Source: Methyloversatilis sp. XJ19-49 (GTDB lineage Bacteria; Pseudomonadota; Gammaproteobacteria; Burkholderiales; Rhodocyclaceae). Taken from it: a DNA stretch of 64,000 nucleotides. Positions 48,627-57,857 of this stretch are shown here, piece by piece (the first letter of the stretch is position 1; each line of letters begins with the position of its first letter). Position numbers and translations under genes: made by a program. The notes under the pieces are model-generated. The model saw only the letters and a program-made list of their open reading frames with translations, searched no databases and was not told the origin of the DNA. The DNA lies in assembly GCF_024580145.1 (NCBI RefSeq), contig NZ_JANINI010000003.1:62001-126000 (forward strand), in the 5' to 3' direction.

Positions 48627-50132
48627 CTACTGATTGACCGGCATGCCGAATTCCGGTCCTTTCGAGCTGCTGTCAGGCCAGCGCTGCATGATGCTCTTGT
48701 AGCGCGTGTAGAAGCGCACGCCCTCTTCGCCATAGGCGTGCAGATCACCGAACAGGCTCTGTTTCCAGCCGCCGAACGAGTGCCACGCCATCGGCACCGG
48801 AATCGGTACGTTGATACCCACCATGCCGGCTTCGATGCGTTGCCCGAATTCCTGCGCGGTGCGACCGTCCCGCGTGTAGAGCGATACCCCGTTGCCGTAT
48901 TCGTGGCGATTCACCAGCGCGACGGCATCAGCGAAATTCGCCGCCCGCACCACGCACAGCACCGGGCCGAAGATTTCTTCCTGCCAGATGCGCATGCCGG
49001 GCGTTACATGGTCGAACAGCGTCGCACCCAGGAAGTAACCGCTTTCCCGCCCGGCCACCGTGTGTCGCCGCCCGTCGAGCACCAGCGTCGCACCTTCCGC
49101 GATGCCGCTGTCGATCAGCGACACGATGCGTTCGCGGTGCGCGGCGGTGACCACCGGCCCCATGTCGGCGCCCGCGCTTTCGCCGTCGCCGATATTGAGT
49201 GTCTGCGCTCGCACCTTGATCGCCTCGACCAGCGCATCGGCGATGTCGCCGACCGCGACGGCCACCGAAATCGCCATGCAGCGTTCGCCGGCCGAGCCGT
49301 AGGCGGCGCCGATCAGCGCGTCGGCCGCCTGGGCGATGTCGGCGTCCGGCATCACCACCATGTGATTCTTCGCGCCACCCAGTGCCTGCGCACGCTTGCC
49401 GTGACGTGCCGCGGTTTCGTAGATGTGGCGCGCGATCGGCGTCGAGCCGACGAAGCTCACGGCACGCACGTCCGGATGCACCAGCAGCGCGTCGACCGCC
49501 TCGCGGTCACCCTGCACGACGTTGAACACGCCATCCGGCAGCCCTGCGTCGCGGAACAATTCGGCGGTCAGCAGCGACGGTGACGGATCGCGTTCCGACG
49601 GCTTCAGGATGAAGCTGTTGCCGCAGGCGATGGCCACCGGGGCCATCCACATCGGCACCATGAAAGGAAAATTGAATGGCGTGATGCCGGCTGTGACACC
49701 CAGCGGCATGCGCTGGCTCCAGTTGGCGATGCCGCCGCCGACGTTGTCCGAATGCTGGCCCTTCAGCAGTTGCGGAATGCCGCATGCGAATTCGATCACC
49801 TCCAGCCCGCGCTGCACCTCGCCCTGTGCGTCAGGCAGCGTCTTGCCATGCTCGCGCGTGATCAGGCGCGCAAGATCGGTGCTGTAGCGCCCGACCAGCT
49901 CCTGCATGCGGAACAGCACGCGCGCACGGCGCAGCGGCGGCAGTGCGCCCCATGCGGGTTGTGCGGCGGAAGCGCTGGCCACCGCTGCCGACACGTCGCC
50001 TGCGGTGGCCAGCAGCACGCGGCGCGCAACCCGGCCGTGGGCCGGATCGAAAACGTCGGTATGGCGGGTGCTGTCCAGCGTCGTACGCCGGCCGTCAATC
50101 CAGTGGGGCAGGGTGTGGTCGGGTGTATTCAT
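48627..50132 (-). CDS. mmsA: CoA-acylating methylmalonate-semialdehyde dehydrogenase
   Basis: A 501-residue aldehyde dehydrogenase of the MmsA type. The catalytic cysteine is in [11 protein letters not shown] near residue 280, the cofactor region is [10 protein letters not shown], and [17 protein letters not shown] is the C-terminal signature of CoA-acylating members. It converts (methyl)malonate semialdehyde to propionyl- or acetyl-CoA in valine, inositol or beta-alanine breakdown. No mmsB or regulator is adjacent. The ATG giving [14 protein letters not shown] was preferred over one six codons earlier. Confidence 0.93.
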   Translation of the reverse strand: MNTPDHTLPHWIDGRRTTLDSTRHTDVFDPAHGRVARRVLLATAGDVSAAVASASAAQPAWGALPPLRRARVLFRMQELVGRYSTDLARLITREHGKTLPDAQGEVQRGLEVIEFACGIPQLLKGQHSDNVGGGIANWSQRMPLGVTAGITPFNFPFMVPMWMAPVAIACGNSFILKPSERDPSPSLLTAELFRDAGLPDGVFNVVQGDREAVDALLVHPDVRAVSFVGSTPIARHIYETAARHGKRAQALGGAKNHMVVMPDADIAQAADALIGAAYGSAGERCMAISVAVAVGDIADALVEAIKVRAQTLNIGDGESAGADMGPVVTAAHRERIVSLIDSGIAEGATLVLDGRRHTVAGRESGYFLGATLFDHVTPGMRIWQEEIFGPVLCVVRAANFADAVALVNRHEYGNGVSLYTRDGRTAQEFGQRIEAGMVGINVPIPVPMAWHSFGGWKQSLFGDLHAYGEEGVRFYTRYKSIMQRWPDSSSKGPEFGMPVNQ

Positions 50133-50270
50133 GATCATCCGTTGCGGCAATCGAAGCCGATATTGTGCGTCACGCCCGGGCGAAGGTCCCGCCGCAGGGC
50201 AGCATCCAAACGGCTGCCGTCCGTACAGTCGCTCCCGATGCGCAAGTGTCGCTGCCGTCGTGCCCGGTGC

Positions 50271-51461
50271 TCAGAGGTTGTGCCGTGTGTCGCGTCCTGC
50301 CCGGCGCCGTGCCAGCAGGTCACCGGCCAGACCGATCATCACGCGCACCATGCCGTAGGCCATCCAGCGCAGCACGCGTTCGTGGATCGGGCGGTTCTTC
50401 CATTGTCGATGCCGCAGCTCGCGGCCGCCATGGCTGGCCGCCTGCAGCAACTTCTGCCGCAGCTCCCGGGTGAAACCGGCGTCGCTCACCACCACATTGG
50501 CTTCGCGTGCCAGCATGAGGCTGAACGGATCGATGTTGCTGGAGCCGACCGTGGCCCATTCGTCGTCTACGACGGCCGCCTTGGCGTGCATGAAACTGCG
50601 GCGGTACTCGACGATGCGCACGCCCTTCGACAGCAGTGCACCGTAGAGCGCCTGAGAGGCGTAGTGCATCAGCAGGTATTCGACCCGCCCCTGCAGGATG
50701 AGCGTCACCGTCACGCCGCGCTCCGCAGCCCGTACAAGTGCCTGGCGGAAGCGCCGGCCGGGCAGAAAATAGGCGTTGGCGATGATGATGTCGCTGCGCG
50801 CGCCGTTGATCGCCTCGAGATAGGCGTCCTCGATGTCTCGCCGGTGGCGCAGGTTGTCGCGCACCAGCAGCGTGGCGCGGATCTGTCCGGCCTGCCGGTT
50901 GGCATACTCCCGCAGGCGCGGCAGTCGCGGCCTGAACTGCAGCGTCGCCCAGGCCACGCGTTCCCAAAGTTTCTGGCATTCCGCGTGCATGCGTGCCACC
51001 AGCGGCCCGCGCACCTGAACCGCAAAGTCGAAGCGCGGCGGCGTGTGACCAGGTGTGTGCATATCGTCGATGATGTTGATGCCGCCGGCAAAGCCGGTGC
51101 CGGCATCGATTACGGCGAGCTTGCGGTGCATGCGCCGAAGCCGGTTGCGCCGCAGCGTGACCCAGCTGATGTCGGGGCGGAAGATCAGCGTATGCGCGCC
51201 GGCGGACTCCAGCGCCACCCGGTGCGTGCTTTCGAATTCGCGTGCACCGAAGCCATCGACCAGAATGCGCACACGCACACCGCGTTGCGCCGCTCTCGCC
51301 AGGGCGGCGGCGATGCGCTCGCCGATACCGTCATTTGCAAAGATGTAGGTTTCCAGAAAGATTTCCTGGCGCGCCCCGTCGATCGCCGCTTCCAGCGCAG
51401 GAAAGTATTGTTCGCCGCACACCAGCAGGCGAATGTCGTTGCCGGGCAGGAATCGACTCAT
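50271..51461 (-). CDS. clsB: cardiolipin synthase ClsB (phospholipase D family)
   Basis: A 396-residue protein with two HKD motifs: HRKLAVIDAGTGFAGGINI and HAKAAVVDDEWATVGSSNID. The N-terminus lacks the membrane helices of ClsA, and the length is close to E. coli ClsB (about 413). It makes cardiolipin at the inner membrane from phosphatidylglycerol. The gene downstream of the ClsB homologue in many proteobacteria encodes an endonuclease/exonuclease/phosphatase protein; here that gene lies just upstream, 29 bp away on the same strand. Confidence 0.92.
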   Translation of the reverse strand: MSRFLPGNDIRLLVCGEQYFPALEAAIDGARQEIFLETYIFANDGIGERIAAALARAAQRGVRVRILVDGFGAREFESTHRVALESAGAHTLIFRPDISWVTLRRNRLRRMHRKLAVIDAGTGFAGGINIIDDMHTPGHTPPRFDFAVQVRGPLVARMHAECQKLWERVAWATLQFRPRLPRLREYANRQAGQIRATLLVRDNLRHRRDIEDAYLEAINGARSDIIIANAYFLPGRRFRQALVRAAERGVTVTLILQGRVEYLLMHYASQALYGALLSKGVRIVEYRRSFMHAKAAVVDDEWATVGSSNIDPFSLMLAREANVVVSDAGFTRELRQKLLQAASHGGRELRHRQWKNRPIHERVLRWMAYGMVRVMIGLAGDLLARRRAGRDTRHNL

Positions 51462-51490
51462 TCCAGGCTCACTGCGGTCTCACGGCGTTG

Positions 51491-52246
51491 TCACGCTGCA
51501 GTCAGCGACAGTCGTGCGGTCAGCGCCGCATGATCGGAAATGCGCGACCAGGGTCGGCCGGCATGCAGCTTCACTTCGCCCACGTCGAGTCCGCGCACAT
51601 AGATGCGGTCCAGCCGCAGCATCGGAAAGGCCGCCGGATAGCTGCGCGCAGGGCGGCCGTGGAACAGGCTGTGCGCCTCCTGCAGGCCAAGTGCATCGGC
51701 CCACTGGCCTTCGGCTCGGTTGTGCCAGTCATTGAAGTCACCGGCCACGATCAAGGCTTCCGCGGTGGGTATGGTCGAAGTCACGTGCTCGGCCAGCATG
51801 GCGTATTGCTGGGCCCGGCCGCGTGCGGTCAGGCCCAGATGCACGCACAGCGCATGCACGCGCCGGCCGGGCACCGGTTCGATCACGCAATGCAGCAAGC
51901 CGCGCTGTTCGAAGCGGTGTGCCGACATGTCGTGGTTGTCGGTCTGCGAGATCGGGTGGCGCGACAGGATGGCGTTGCCATGGTGACCGTGGTCATACAC
52001 CGCGTTGCGGCCATAGGCGGTCGCCGGCCACATTTCATCGGCCAGGAACTCGTACTGCGGCTCGATCGGCCAGTCGGCGTGACGCAGCGCGTGCCCGTGG
52101 TGCTGACCCTGCACTTCCTGCAGGAACACCAGGTCCGACGACAGGTAACGCAGGCGGTCGCGCAGCTCGTGGATCACCATGCGGCGGTTGAACTGCGAGA
52201 AGCCCTTGTGGATGTTCCAGGTGCAGATGCGCAGATCTGTCGTCAT
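51491..52246 (-). CDS. endonuclease/exonuclease/phosphatase-family protein
   Basis: A 251-residue metal-dependent hydrolase of the EEP fold: CTWNIHKGFS at the start, FLQEVQG (catalytic Glu), VAGDFNDW and the late SDHAAL His. It resembles the YbhP protein that accompanies ClsB in other bacteria and may act on a phospholipid head group, though the reaction is unproven. Its ATG overlaps the upstream gene's stop (ATGA). The longer open frame upstream of this ATG runs antisense-like through the neighbour and is rejected. Confidence 0.9.
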   Translation of the reverse strand: MTTDLRICTWNIHKGFSQFNRRMVIHELRDRLRYLSSDLVFLQEVQGQHHGHALRHADWPIEPQYEFLADEMWPATAYGRNAVYDHGHHGNAILSRHPISQTDNHDMSAHRFEQRGLLHCVIEPVPGRRVHALCVHLGLTARGRAQQYAMLAEHVTSTIPTAEALIVAGDFNDWHNRAEGQWADALGLQEAHSLFHGRPARSYPAAFPMLRLDRIYVRGLDVGEVKLHAGRPWSRISDHAALTARLSLTAA

Positions 52247-52728
52247 GGATCGAGCGGGTGGCCGCGCCCGGCTTCGGCGAGCTTCATCATGTGGCGCGCA
52301 AACGCCGGGTCTTCGCCGCGCAGCAGGGTCATGAGCTGGTTGCGGAATGCGTCGCAGCCCAGCCACTCGCGCATGTAGTCGTCCCACGACGCCCAGCGGC
52401 GCGCGGCCAGCCCTTCGGCTTCGTCGGTCCAGGCGACCAGATAGGCGCGCTCGAACAGCGAAATGAGCATCTGGTAGATGATGTGCATGCGCCGTTCCTG
52501 CTCTTCGCTGAGGTGCTGCGGTGCTGCTGTTTCGCGCAGCGGCAGGTCCGGATTCGCCAGCACGATCTTCAGGAAGTCGATGTAGGCGTCCGACAGCATC
52601 TGGTACGCCTCTTCGTCTTCGTTGTCGCGCTCGCGCCGCTGCTGGTAGATGAAGGTGACGACGGCGAGCGGCAGGCCCAGTGCGGTCACGACGTAACTGG
52701 CCAGTTCCCAGCGCTGCATCCAGTCCAT
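52243..52728 (-). CDS. membrane-anchored protein of unknown function
   Basis: A 161-residue protein with one N-terminal helix (about residues 8-28, ASYVVTALGLPLAVVTFIY) and a cytosolic helical part rich in charged residues (YQQRRERDNEDEEAYQMLSD; WDDYMREWLGCDAF). I do not recognise the family. It lies between nadA (13 bp upstream) and the EEP gene (4-bp overlap) on the same strand, so it is probably in one operon with nadA, the EEP gene and clsB. The ATG giving MDWMQRWE was chosen because the longer frame overlaps nadA. Confidence 0.7.
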   Translation of the reverse strand: MDWMQRWELASYVVTALGLPLAVVTFIYQQRRERDNEDEEAYQMLSDAYIDFLKIVLANPDLPLRETAAPQHLSEEQERRMHIIYQMLISLFERAYLVAWTDEAEGLAARRWASWDDYMREWLGCDAFRNQLMTLLRGEDPAFARHMMKLAEAGRGHPLDP

Positions 52729-52741
52729 GGGGAAGCCGCCC

Positions 52742-53845
52742 TCAGGGCGATGCGGCCAGCATGCGGTCGAGCGCGAGTTTGGCCGGCACCGCTTCATGTT
52801 CCGGCACGCTGATCCGGTTCACCACCTGGCCTTCGGCAAGATTCTCAAGACACCAGGCGAGATGCTGCGGATCGATGCGCTGCATCGTCGAGCACATGCA
52901 TACGGTGGGCGCCATGAACTGCACGGTCTTGCCTTCGTGCTTCACCTCTTCGGCGAGGCGATTCACCAGGTTCAGTTCGGTGCCGACCAGCCACTTCGTA
53001 CCCGGCGCGCCCGCTTTCACCGTTTTGAGGATGTATTCGGTCGAACCGACGTAATCCGACTGGCGACACACTTCGAGTGCGCTTTCCGGATGCGAAATGA
53101 CGAGACCGTCCGGATGCTGGTTGCGCCAGCGCAGGATGTGCGCCGGCTGGAACATCTGGTGTACCGAACAGTGACCCTTCCACAGCAGGATCTTCGCCTG
53201 CGCCACCTGCTCGCGGGTCAGGCCGCCGTTTTCCAGGTCCGGGTCCCACACCACCATGTCGTCGAGCGGGATGCCCATCTTGTAGCCGGTCCAGCGCCCG
53301 AGGTGCTGGTCGGGGAAGAACAGCACCTTTTCGCGTCGCGCCAGCGACCATTCGAGAATGCTGGCGGCGTTCGACGAGGTGCATACGATGCCGCCGTGCT
53401 CGCCGCAGAAGGCCTTCAGGTCGGCAGCCGAGTTGATGTATGTGACCGGCGTGATCAGCGCATCCGGGTCGCCGGTCATGTCGCGCAGTTCGCGCCAGCA
53501 GCGTTCCACCTTGGCCAGGCTGGCCATGTCGGCCATCGAACAGCCGGCCGCCAGGTCGGGCAGGATGGCGATCTGTTCCGGGCGCGACATGATGTCGGCC
53601 ACTTCGGCCATGAAGTGTACGCCGCAGAACACGATGAATTCCGCATCGGTCTGACTGGCCAGCCGCGCCAGCTTCAACGAATCGCCGGTCAAGTCGGCGT
53701 GGCGATAGACATCGGCACGCTGATAGTGGTGACCGAGGATGACCGCGCGCGGGCCGAGCTTTTCGCGCGCAGCAAGGATGCGCGACTGCGCCTGATCGTC
53801 GGCCAGCGCGTTGAATCGGTCAAAGGTGATGTTGGCAACTTGCAT
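52742..53845 (-). CDS. nadA: quinolinate synthase
   Basis: A 367-residue [4Fe-4S] enzyme that condenses iminoaspartate with dihydroxyacetone phosphate to quinolinate in NAD synthesis. Cluster cysteines are in FCGVHFMAE, GGIVCTSSNAA and PTVCMCSTMQ, and LGHHYQRADVY is the substrate motif. The ATG preceded by GAAGGA is used; an upstream in-frame codon overlaps the rhodanese gene. It is the second gene of a leftward run that begins with the rhodanese. Confidence 0.95.
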   Translation of the reverse strand: MQVANITFDRFNALADDQAQSRILAAREKLGPRAVILGHHYQRADVYRHADLTGDSLKLARLASQTDAEFIVFCGVHFMAEVADIMSRPEQIAILPDLAAGCSMADMASLAKVERCWRELRDMTGDPDALITPVTYINSAADLKAFCGEHGGIVCTSSNAASILEWSLARREKVLFFPDQHLGRWTGYKMGIPLDDMVVWDPDLENGGLTREQVAQAKILLWKGHCSVHQMFQPAHILRWRNQHPDGLVISHPESALEVCRQSDYVGSTEYILKTVKAGAPGTKWLVGTELNLVNRLAEEVKHEGKTVQFMAPTVCMCSTMQRIDPQHLAWCLENLAEGQVVNRISVPEHEAVPAKLALDRMLAASP

Positions 53846-53855
53846 CGTGTGTCCT

Positions 53856-54305
53856 TCAGGTCTGGCTCCACGGCAGGCCGGCCTTGCGCCAGCCACCCAC
53901 GGTGTTGCGATGGCCGTTGGCGTCCATGTCTCCCTCGAATCCTTCGAGGATGTTGTAGGCGTTGCTGTAGCCCGCTTCCGCTGCGGCCGCAGCGGCGCCG
54001 GGCGAGCGTCCGCCGCTGCGGCACAGGAACATCACCAGCGCTTCGGGATCGACCTGGTGCTTGAGCTGGGTGATGAAATCCGGGTTGCGCTGGCCGGATG
54101 ACTGGTTCCATTCGATCTGCACCGAATCCGGCACCTCGCCGACCCACTGCCACTCGGCCGCCGTGCGCACATCGACAATGCGCGCACCCGGCGCGAGCCT
54201 GAGCAATTCATGGGCTTCGGCCGGCGTCACGGCACCGGCGTAAGGCAGTTGGAGCTGTTGCGCACGTTCCCGTGCGAGACCGAGTATCTGTCCGAGTGTA
54301 GCCAT
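53856..54305 (-). CDS. rhodanese-like sulfurtransferase
   Basis: A 149-residue single-domain rhodanese. The active-site loop is CRSGGRS (cysteine near residue 95); [20 protein letters not shown] is the CH2A-type start. It moves sulfane sulfur. It lies 10 bp upstream of nadA, and sulfur or iron-sulfur supply to NadA is a possible link. It is divergent from glnA across a 326-bp regulatory region. Confidence 0.9.
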   Translation of the reverse strand: MATLGQILGLARERAQQLQLPYAGAVTPAEAHELLRLAPGARIVDVRTAAEWQWVGEVPDSVQIEWNQSSGQRNPDFITQLKHQVDPEALVMFLCRSGGRSPGAAAAAAEAGYSNAYNILEGFEGDMDANGHRNTVGGWRKAGLPWSQT

Positions 54306-54367
54306 GGCTGATGTTCAGGCGAATAAGAGTGGTCGAAGTATATCGTCCGCTGCAGCCGACACCCGAA

Positions 54368-54384
54368 TGCACCAAAATAGTGCT
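54368..54384. promoter_or_regulatory. NtrC-like binding site 1
   Basis: TGCACCAAAATAGTGCT fits the NtrC dyad TGCACY-N5-RGTGCA at all but the last base. Its centre is about 140 bases before the predicted sigma-54 start of glnA. Confidence 0.7.
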
Positions 54385-54398
54385 TTCAAAAAACGGTG

Positions 54399-54415
54399 TG
54401 CAACAAGTCGGTGCG
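54399..54415. promoter_or_regulatory. NtrC-like binding site 2
   Basis: TGCAACAAGTCGGTGCG keeps both half-sites of the NtrC dyad with one mismatch in each. Its centre is 31 bases (three helical turns) from site 1 and about 109 bases before the predicted start. Confidence 0.6.
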
Positions 54416-54489
54416 TTTTTCGGGCCTGCGGCCCGCGCCGCCGACGTCAATGCGGCCTGTGGCACAATCCCGGGGCGAAATCCGGTGCG

Positions 54490-54505
54490 TGGCACGCGAT
54501 CTGCT
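54490..54505 (+). promoter_or_regulatory. sigma-54 promoter of glnA
   Basis: TGGCACG-CGAT-CTGCT matches the -24/-12 consensus TGGCACG-N4-TTGCW with a single mismatch and the invariant GG and GC 12 bases apart. The predicted start is near 54516, giving a leader of about 115 bases before glnA. Confidence 0.75.
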
Positions 54506-54631
54506 TTATTCAGCGCTGCGACAGCCGCCGCAACTAAACTGTTGAGACGCGCCTCAGACTCGCCCAAAAAACAGGAATTACCCCGTTCAAGCCGACCGAG
54601 CAACATCCATACATCCATCGTAGGAGAAATC

Positions 54632-56044
54632 ATGACGACCGCGAAGCAGGTACTCGACATCATCAAGGAGAAGGAGGTCAAGTTCGTTGATTTCCGTTTC
54701 ACCGACACCCGTGGCAAGGAACAGCACGTGGGTGTGCCGGTCAGCGCCTTCGACGCCGACAAGTTCACCGAAGGCCACGCTTTTGATGGTTCGTCGATTG
54801 CCGGCTGGAAGGGTATCCAGGCTTCGGACATGCTGCTGATGCCGGATCCGGAAACCGCCTTCATCGACCCGTTCTTCGACGAAACCACGCTGGTCATCAG
54901 CTGTGACGTCGTCGAGCCGTCGGATGGCAAGGGCTACGACCGCGATCCGCGCTCGATCGCCAAGCGCGCCGAAGCCTTCCTGAAGTCGTCCGGCCTGGGC
55001 GATACCGCCTACTTCGGCCCGGAACCCGAATTCTTCATCTTCGACAGCGTCGAGTGGACCGTCGACATGTCGGGCTGCCGCGTGCAGATCTTCTCGGAAG
55101 AGGCTGCATGGTCGTCGGGCGAGAAGTTCGAAAGCGGCAACACCGGTCACCGTCCGAGCGTCAAGGGCGGCTATTTTCCGGTCCCGCCGGTTGATTCGCA
55201 CAATGACATCCGTGCCGCCATGGTGCTGGCACTGGAAGCCGTCGGCATCCCGGTCGAAGTGCATCACCACGAAGTCGCGACCGCCGGCCAGAACGAAATC
55301 GGCACCAAGTTCAACACGCTGGTGCGCCGCGCCGACTGGACGCAGACGCTGAAGTACATCGTGCACAACGTCGCCCACAGCTACGGCAAGACGGCGACCT
55401 TCATGCCCAAGCCCATCGTCGGCGACAACGGTTCAGGCATGCACGTGCACCAGTCGATCTGGAAGGACGGCAAGAACCTGTTCGCCGGCAACGGCTACGC
55501 CGGCCTGTCGGAATTCGCGCTGTACTACATCGGCGGCATCATCAAGCATGCCAAGGCGCTGAATGCGATCACCAACCCGGGTACGAATTCGTACAAGCGT
55601 CTGGTGCCGCATTACGAAGCACCGGTCAAGCTGGCCTACTCGGCCCGCAACCGCTCGGCCTCGATCCGCATTCCGCACGTCGCGTCGGACAAGGCCCGCC
55701 GCATTGAAACGCGCTTCCCGGATCCGCTGGCCAATCCGTACCTGTGCTTCGCCGCGCTGATGATGGCGGGCCTGGATGGCGTGCAGAACAAGATCCACCC
55801 GGGCGAGCCGGCCGACAAGAATCTGTACGATCTGCCGCCGGAAGAGGACAAGCTGATCCCGACCGTGTGCGCCAGCCTCGACGAAGCCCTTGATGCGCTC
55901 GCCGCAGACCACGCCTTCCTGACCAAGGGCGGCGTGTTCTCGGAAGACTTCATCGCGGCCTACATCGAGCTGAAGATGACCGAAGTGAATCGCATCCGCA
56001 TGACGACCCATCCGGTCGAATTCGAGATGTACTACAGCCTCTGA
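54632..56044 (+). CDS. glnA: glutamine synthetase, type I
   Basis: A 470-residue GSI-beta enzyme that joins ammonia to glutamate. It has [11 protein letters not shown], the metal/ATP motifs [10 protein letters not shown] and [16 protein letters not shown], the NRSASIRIP segment and the adenylylation tyrosine near residue 399 in NLYDLPPEE, so activity should be adjustable by GlnE. The ATG with AGGAG five bases upstream fixes the start. Upstream sit two NtrC-like sites and a sigma-54 promoter; a strong terminator follows. The ntrB-ntrC genes lie about 700 bp downstream. Confidence 0.98.
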   Translation: MTTAKQVLDIIKEKEVKFVDFRFTDTRGKEQHVGVPVSAFDADKFTEGHAFDGSSIAGWKGIQASDMLLMPDPETAFIDPFFDETTLVISCDVVEPSDGKGYDRDPRSIAKRAEAFLKSSGLGDTAYFGPEPEFFIFDSVEWTVDMSGCRVQIFSEEAAWSSGEKFESGNTGHRPSVKGGYFPVPPVDSHNDIRAAMVLALEAVGIPVEVHHHEVATAGQNEIGTKFNTLVRRADWTQTLKYIVHNVAHSYGKTATFMPKPIVGDNGSGMHVHQSIWKDGKNLFAGNGYAGLSEFALYYIGGIIKHAKALNAITNPGTNSYKRLVPHYEAPVKLAYSARNRSASIRIPHVASDKARRIETRFPDPLANPYLCFAALMMAGLDGVQNKIHPGEPADKNLYDLPPEEDKLIPTVCASLDEALDALAADHAFLTKGGVFSEDFIAAYIELKMTEVNRIRMTTHPVEFEMYYSL

Positions 56045-56105
56045 TCGCCATCGATCAGCACATGCCGGCGTGGCGTCAGCCCGCGCGGCATGTGAAGCGT
56101 TGAAG

Positions 56106-56133
56106 AAAAGGACGGCAATTAGCCGTCCTTTTT
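56106..56133 (+). terminator. intrinsic terminator of glnA
   Basis: AAAAGGACGGC, a 5-base AATTA loop and GCCGTCC run into five T's. This is a textbook rho-independent terminator. Confidence 0.9.
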
Positions 56134-56201
56134 CATTGTCACTGCGCAAGTGTGCGCCCTACACTCGCGCTGCTTCGACCCGAAACGCCCAGGTGATCCA
56201 C

Positions 56202-56681
56202 ATGCTACAAGGTCTGAACCGTATTCTGATTGCCGCGGCGAGCCTGCTTGTCGCAGCGCCCGCCACGTCAGAAATCTACAAGTGCGTCGACGCTGAGGGC
56301 CACACCACCTATACGAACGAGAAGTCGCGCGCCAGCGGATGCAAGGTGCTCGCCAGCGACGTGCCGGTCAGTTCGGTGCCCGGTCCGGCTGCAGCCACGC
56401 CCAAGCCGGCGGCCAATCCAGGTGGTTTCCCGAGCGTCAGCAACGACCAGCAGAAGGCGCGCGATTCCGAGCGCAGGCGCATCCTCGAAGCCGAACTTGC
56501 GACCGAAACCGGCAGTCTTGAAGAAGCGCGCAAGGCGCTGACCGAAGGCGAAGCGGTCCGTCTGGGAAACGAGCGCAACTATCAAAAGTATCTCGACCGG
56601 ATACAGGGGCTCAAGGACAATGTCGCTCTGCATGAACGCAATGTCGATGCGCTGCGCAAGGAGCTGTCCAAGCTGCCCTGA
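56202..56681 (+). CDS. DUF4124-domain periplasmic protein
   Basis: A 159-residue secreted protein. A signal peptide (about residues 1-23) is followed by a DUF4124 domain (IYKCVDAEGHTTYTNEKS), a Pro/Ala linker and a C-terminal coiled coil (about 85-155, rich in Glu, Arg and Leu). AGGTGA precedes the ATG. It sits between the glnA terminator and ntrB, a position often occupied by a DUF4124 gene in betaproteobacteria. The function is unknown. Confidence 0.85.
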   Translation: MLQGLNRILIAAASLLVAAPATSEIYKCVDAEGHTTYTNEKSRASGCKVLASDVPVSSVPGPAAATPKPAANPGGFPSVSNDQQKARDSERRRILEAELATETGSLEEARKALTEGEAVRLGNERNYQKYLDRIQGLKDNVALHERNVDALRKELSKLP

Positions 56682-56753
56682 GCGCAGGGCTCGCAACGGC
56701 CTGCCGACGGACCGGCGGGCAATTCTGGCGCGCTTCTTGCGTGGATCGCGGTC

Positions 56754-57857
56754 ATGACTGCATCCAAGCCTGGCAGGTCTTCCCGCCACCCCTCCCGCGA
56801 ATGGTCCGAACGTTTCAGCGGGCTGGAACTGCTCGCGAGCGCGGTGGCGCTGCTCGATGCCGAGCGGCACATCGTCTTCCTGAACCCGGCAGCGGAAAAC
56901 CTGTTCGCAGCCAGCCTGGCCAAACTGCACGGCAAGCACTGCGACCGGCTGATCGGCCCGATGCACGGCCTGGATACCGCGCTCGACAACGCGCTTGCCA
57001 ACAACTGGAGCTATACCGGTCACAACCTGTCGGTGGATAGACAGATCGGCGGATCGCTTCAGCTCGACTGCACGGTGTCGCCGGTGCATACGGAAAATGC
57101 CCGCATCCTGCTCGAGTTCCGCCCGATCGACCAGCAACTGCGCATCGCGCGCGAAGAACAGGTGCTGCAGCAGCAACAGGCCAACCGCGAGCTGATCCGC
57201 AATCTCGCGCACGAAATCAAGAATCCGCTCGGCGGCATCCGTGGTGCCGCACAACTGCTGGAACGCGAGCTCGACCGGCCCGAACTGCGTGAATATACGC
57301 AGGTCATCATCAACGAATCGGACCGGCTGCAGGACCTGATGAACCGTCTGCTGCATTCGCATCGCGCGATGCAGGTGACCACGGTCAGCATCCACGAAGT
57401 ACTGGAACGCGTGCGCCTGCTGATCGCGTCGGAGTTTCCCGAGGTTGCGGTCGAGCGTGACTACGACACCAGCCTGCCCGATCTGACGGCCGATCGCGAA
57501 CAGCTGATCCAGGTCGTGCTGAACATTGCGCGCAACGCCGCGCAGGCGATGAAGGGCCACGGCAGCATCCGGCTGCGCACCCGTGCCCACCGGCAGGCGA
57601 CGCTGGTGAAGCGTCGGCACAAGCTGGCACTCGAATTGCAAGTGATCGACAACGGCCCGGGCATCCCGGAAGACCTGGTCGATCGCATCTTCTATCCGCT
57701 CGTGTCCGGCCGCGACGACGGCACCGGACTCGGGCTCACGCTGGCGCAGAGCTTCGTGCATCAGCACCACGGCACCATCGAGGTGCAGAGCCGGCCGGGC
57801 TACACCGTTTTCACAATACTGCTGCCGTTCAAGCAAGGCACTTCGGAGAAACCATGA
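56754..57857 (+). CDS. glnL: nitrogen regulation sensor kinase NtrB (GlnL)
   Basis: A 367-residue soluble kinase. A PAS domain (about residues 20-130; LLDAERHIVFLNPAAENLF) is followed by phosphoacceptor H153 in NLAHEIKNPLGGIRGAAQLL and an ATPase domain with VVLNIARNAAQAM, VIDNGPGIPEDL and GTGLGLTLAQSF. With PII protein it phosphorylates or dephosphorylates NtrC according to nitrogen status. Its stop overlaps the ntrC ATG (ATGA), so the pair is coupled. Confidence 0.96.
   Translation: MTASKPGRSSRHPSREWSERFSGLELLASAVALLDAERHIVFLNPAAENLFAASLAKLHGKHCDRLIGPMHGLDTALDNALANNWSYTGHNLSVDRQIGGSLQLDCTVSPVHTENARILLEFRPIDQQLRIAREEQVLQQQQANRELIRNLAHEIKNPLGGIRGAAQLLERELDRPELREYTQVIINESDRLQDLMNRLLHSHRAMQVTTVSIHEVLERVRLLIASEFPEVAVERDYDTSLPDLTADREQLIQVVLNIARNAAQAMKGHGSIRLRTRAHRQATLVKRRHKLALELQVIDNGPGIPEDLVDRIFYPLVSGRDDGTGLGLTLAQSFVHQHHGTIEVQSRPGYTVFTILLPFKQGTSEKP

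Noticed and set aside
49752-51533. 593-codon plus-strand frame opposite mmsA and clsB
   Set aside because: It spans two well-supported genes on the other strand and reads as composition-driven sequence.
54311-54631. N-terminal extension of the glnA frame
   Set aside because: The extension covers the NtrC sites and the sigma-54 promoter, and the family start with AGGAG lies at 54632.
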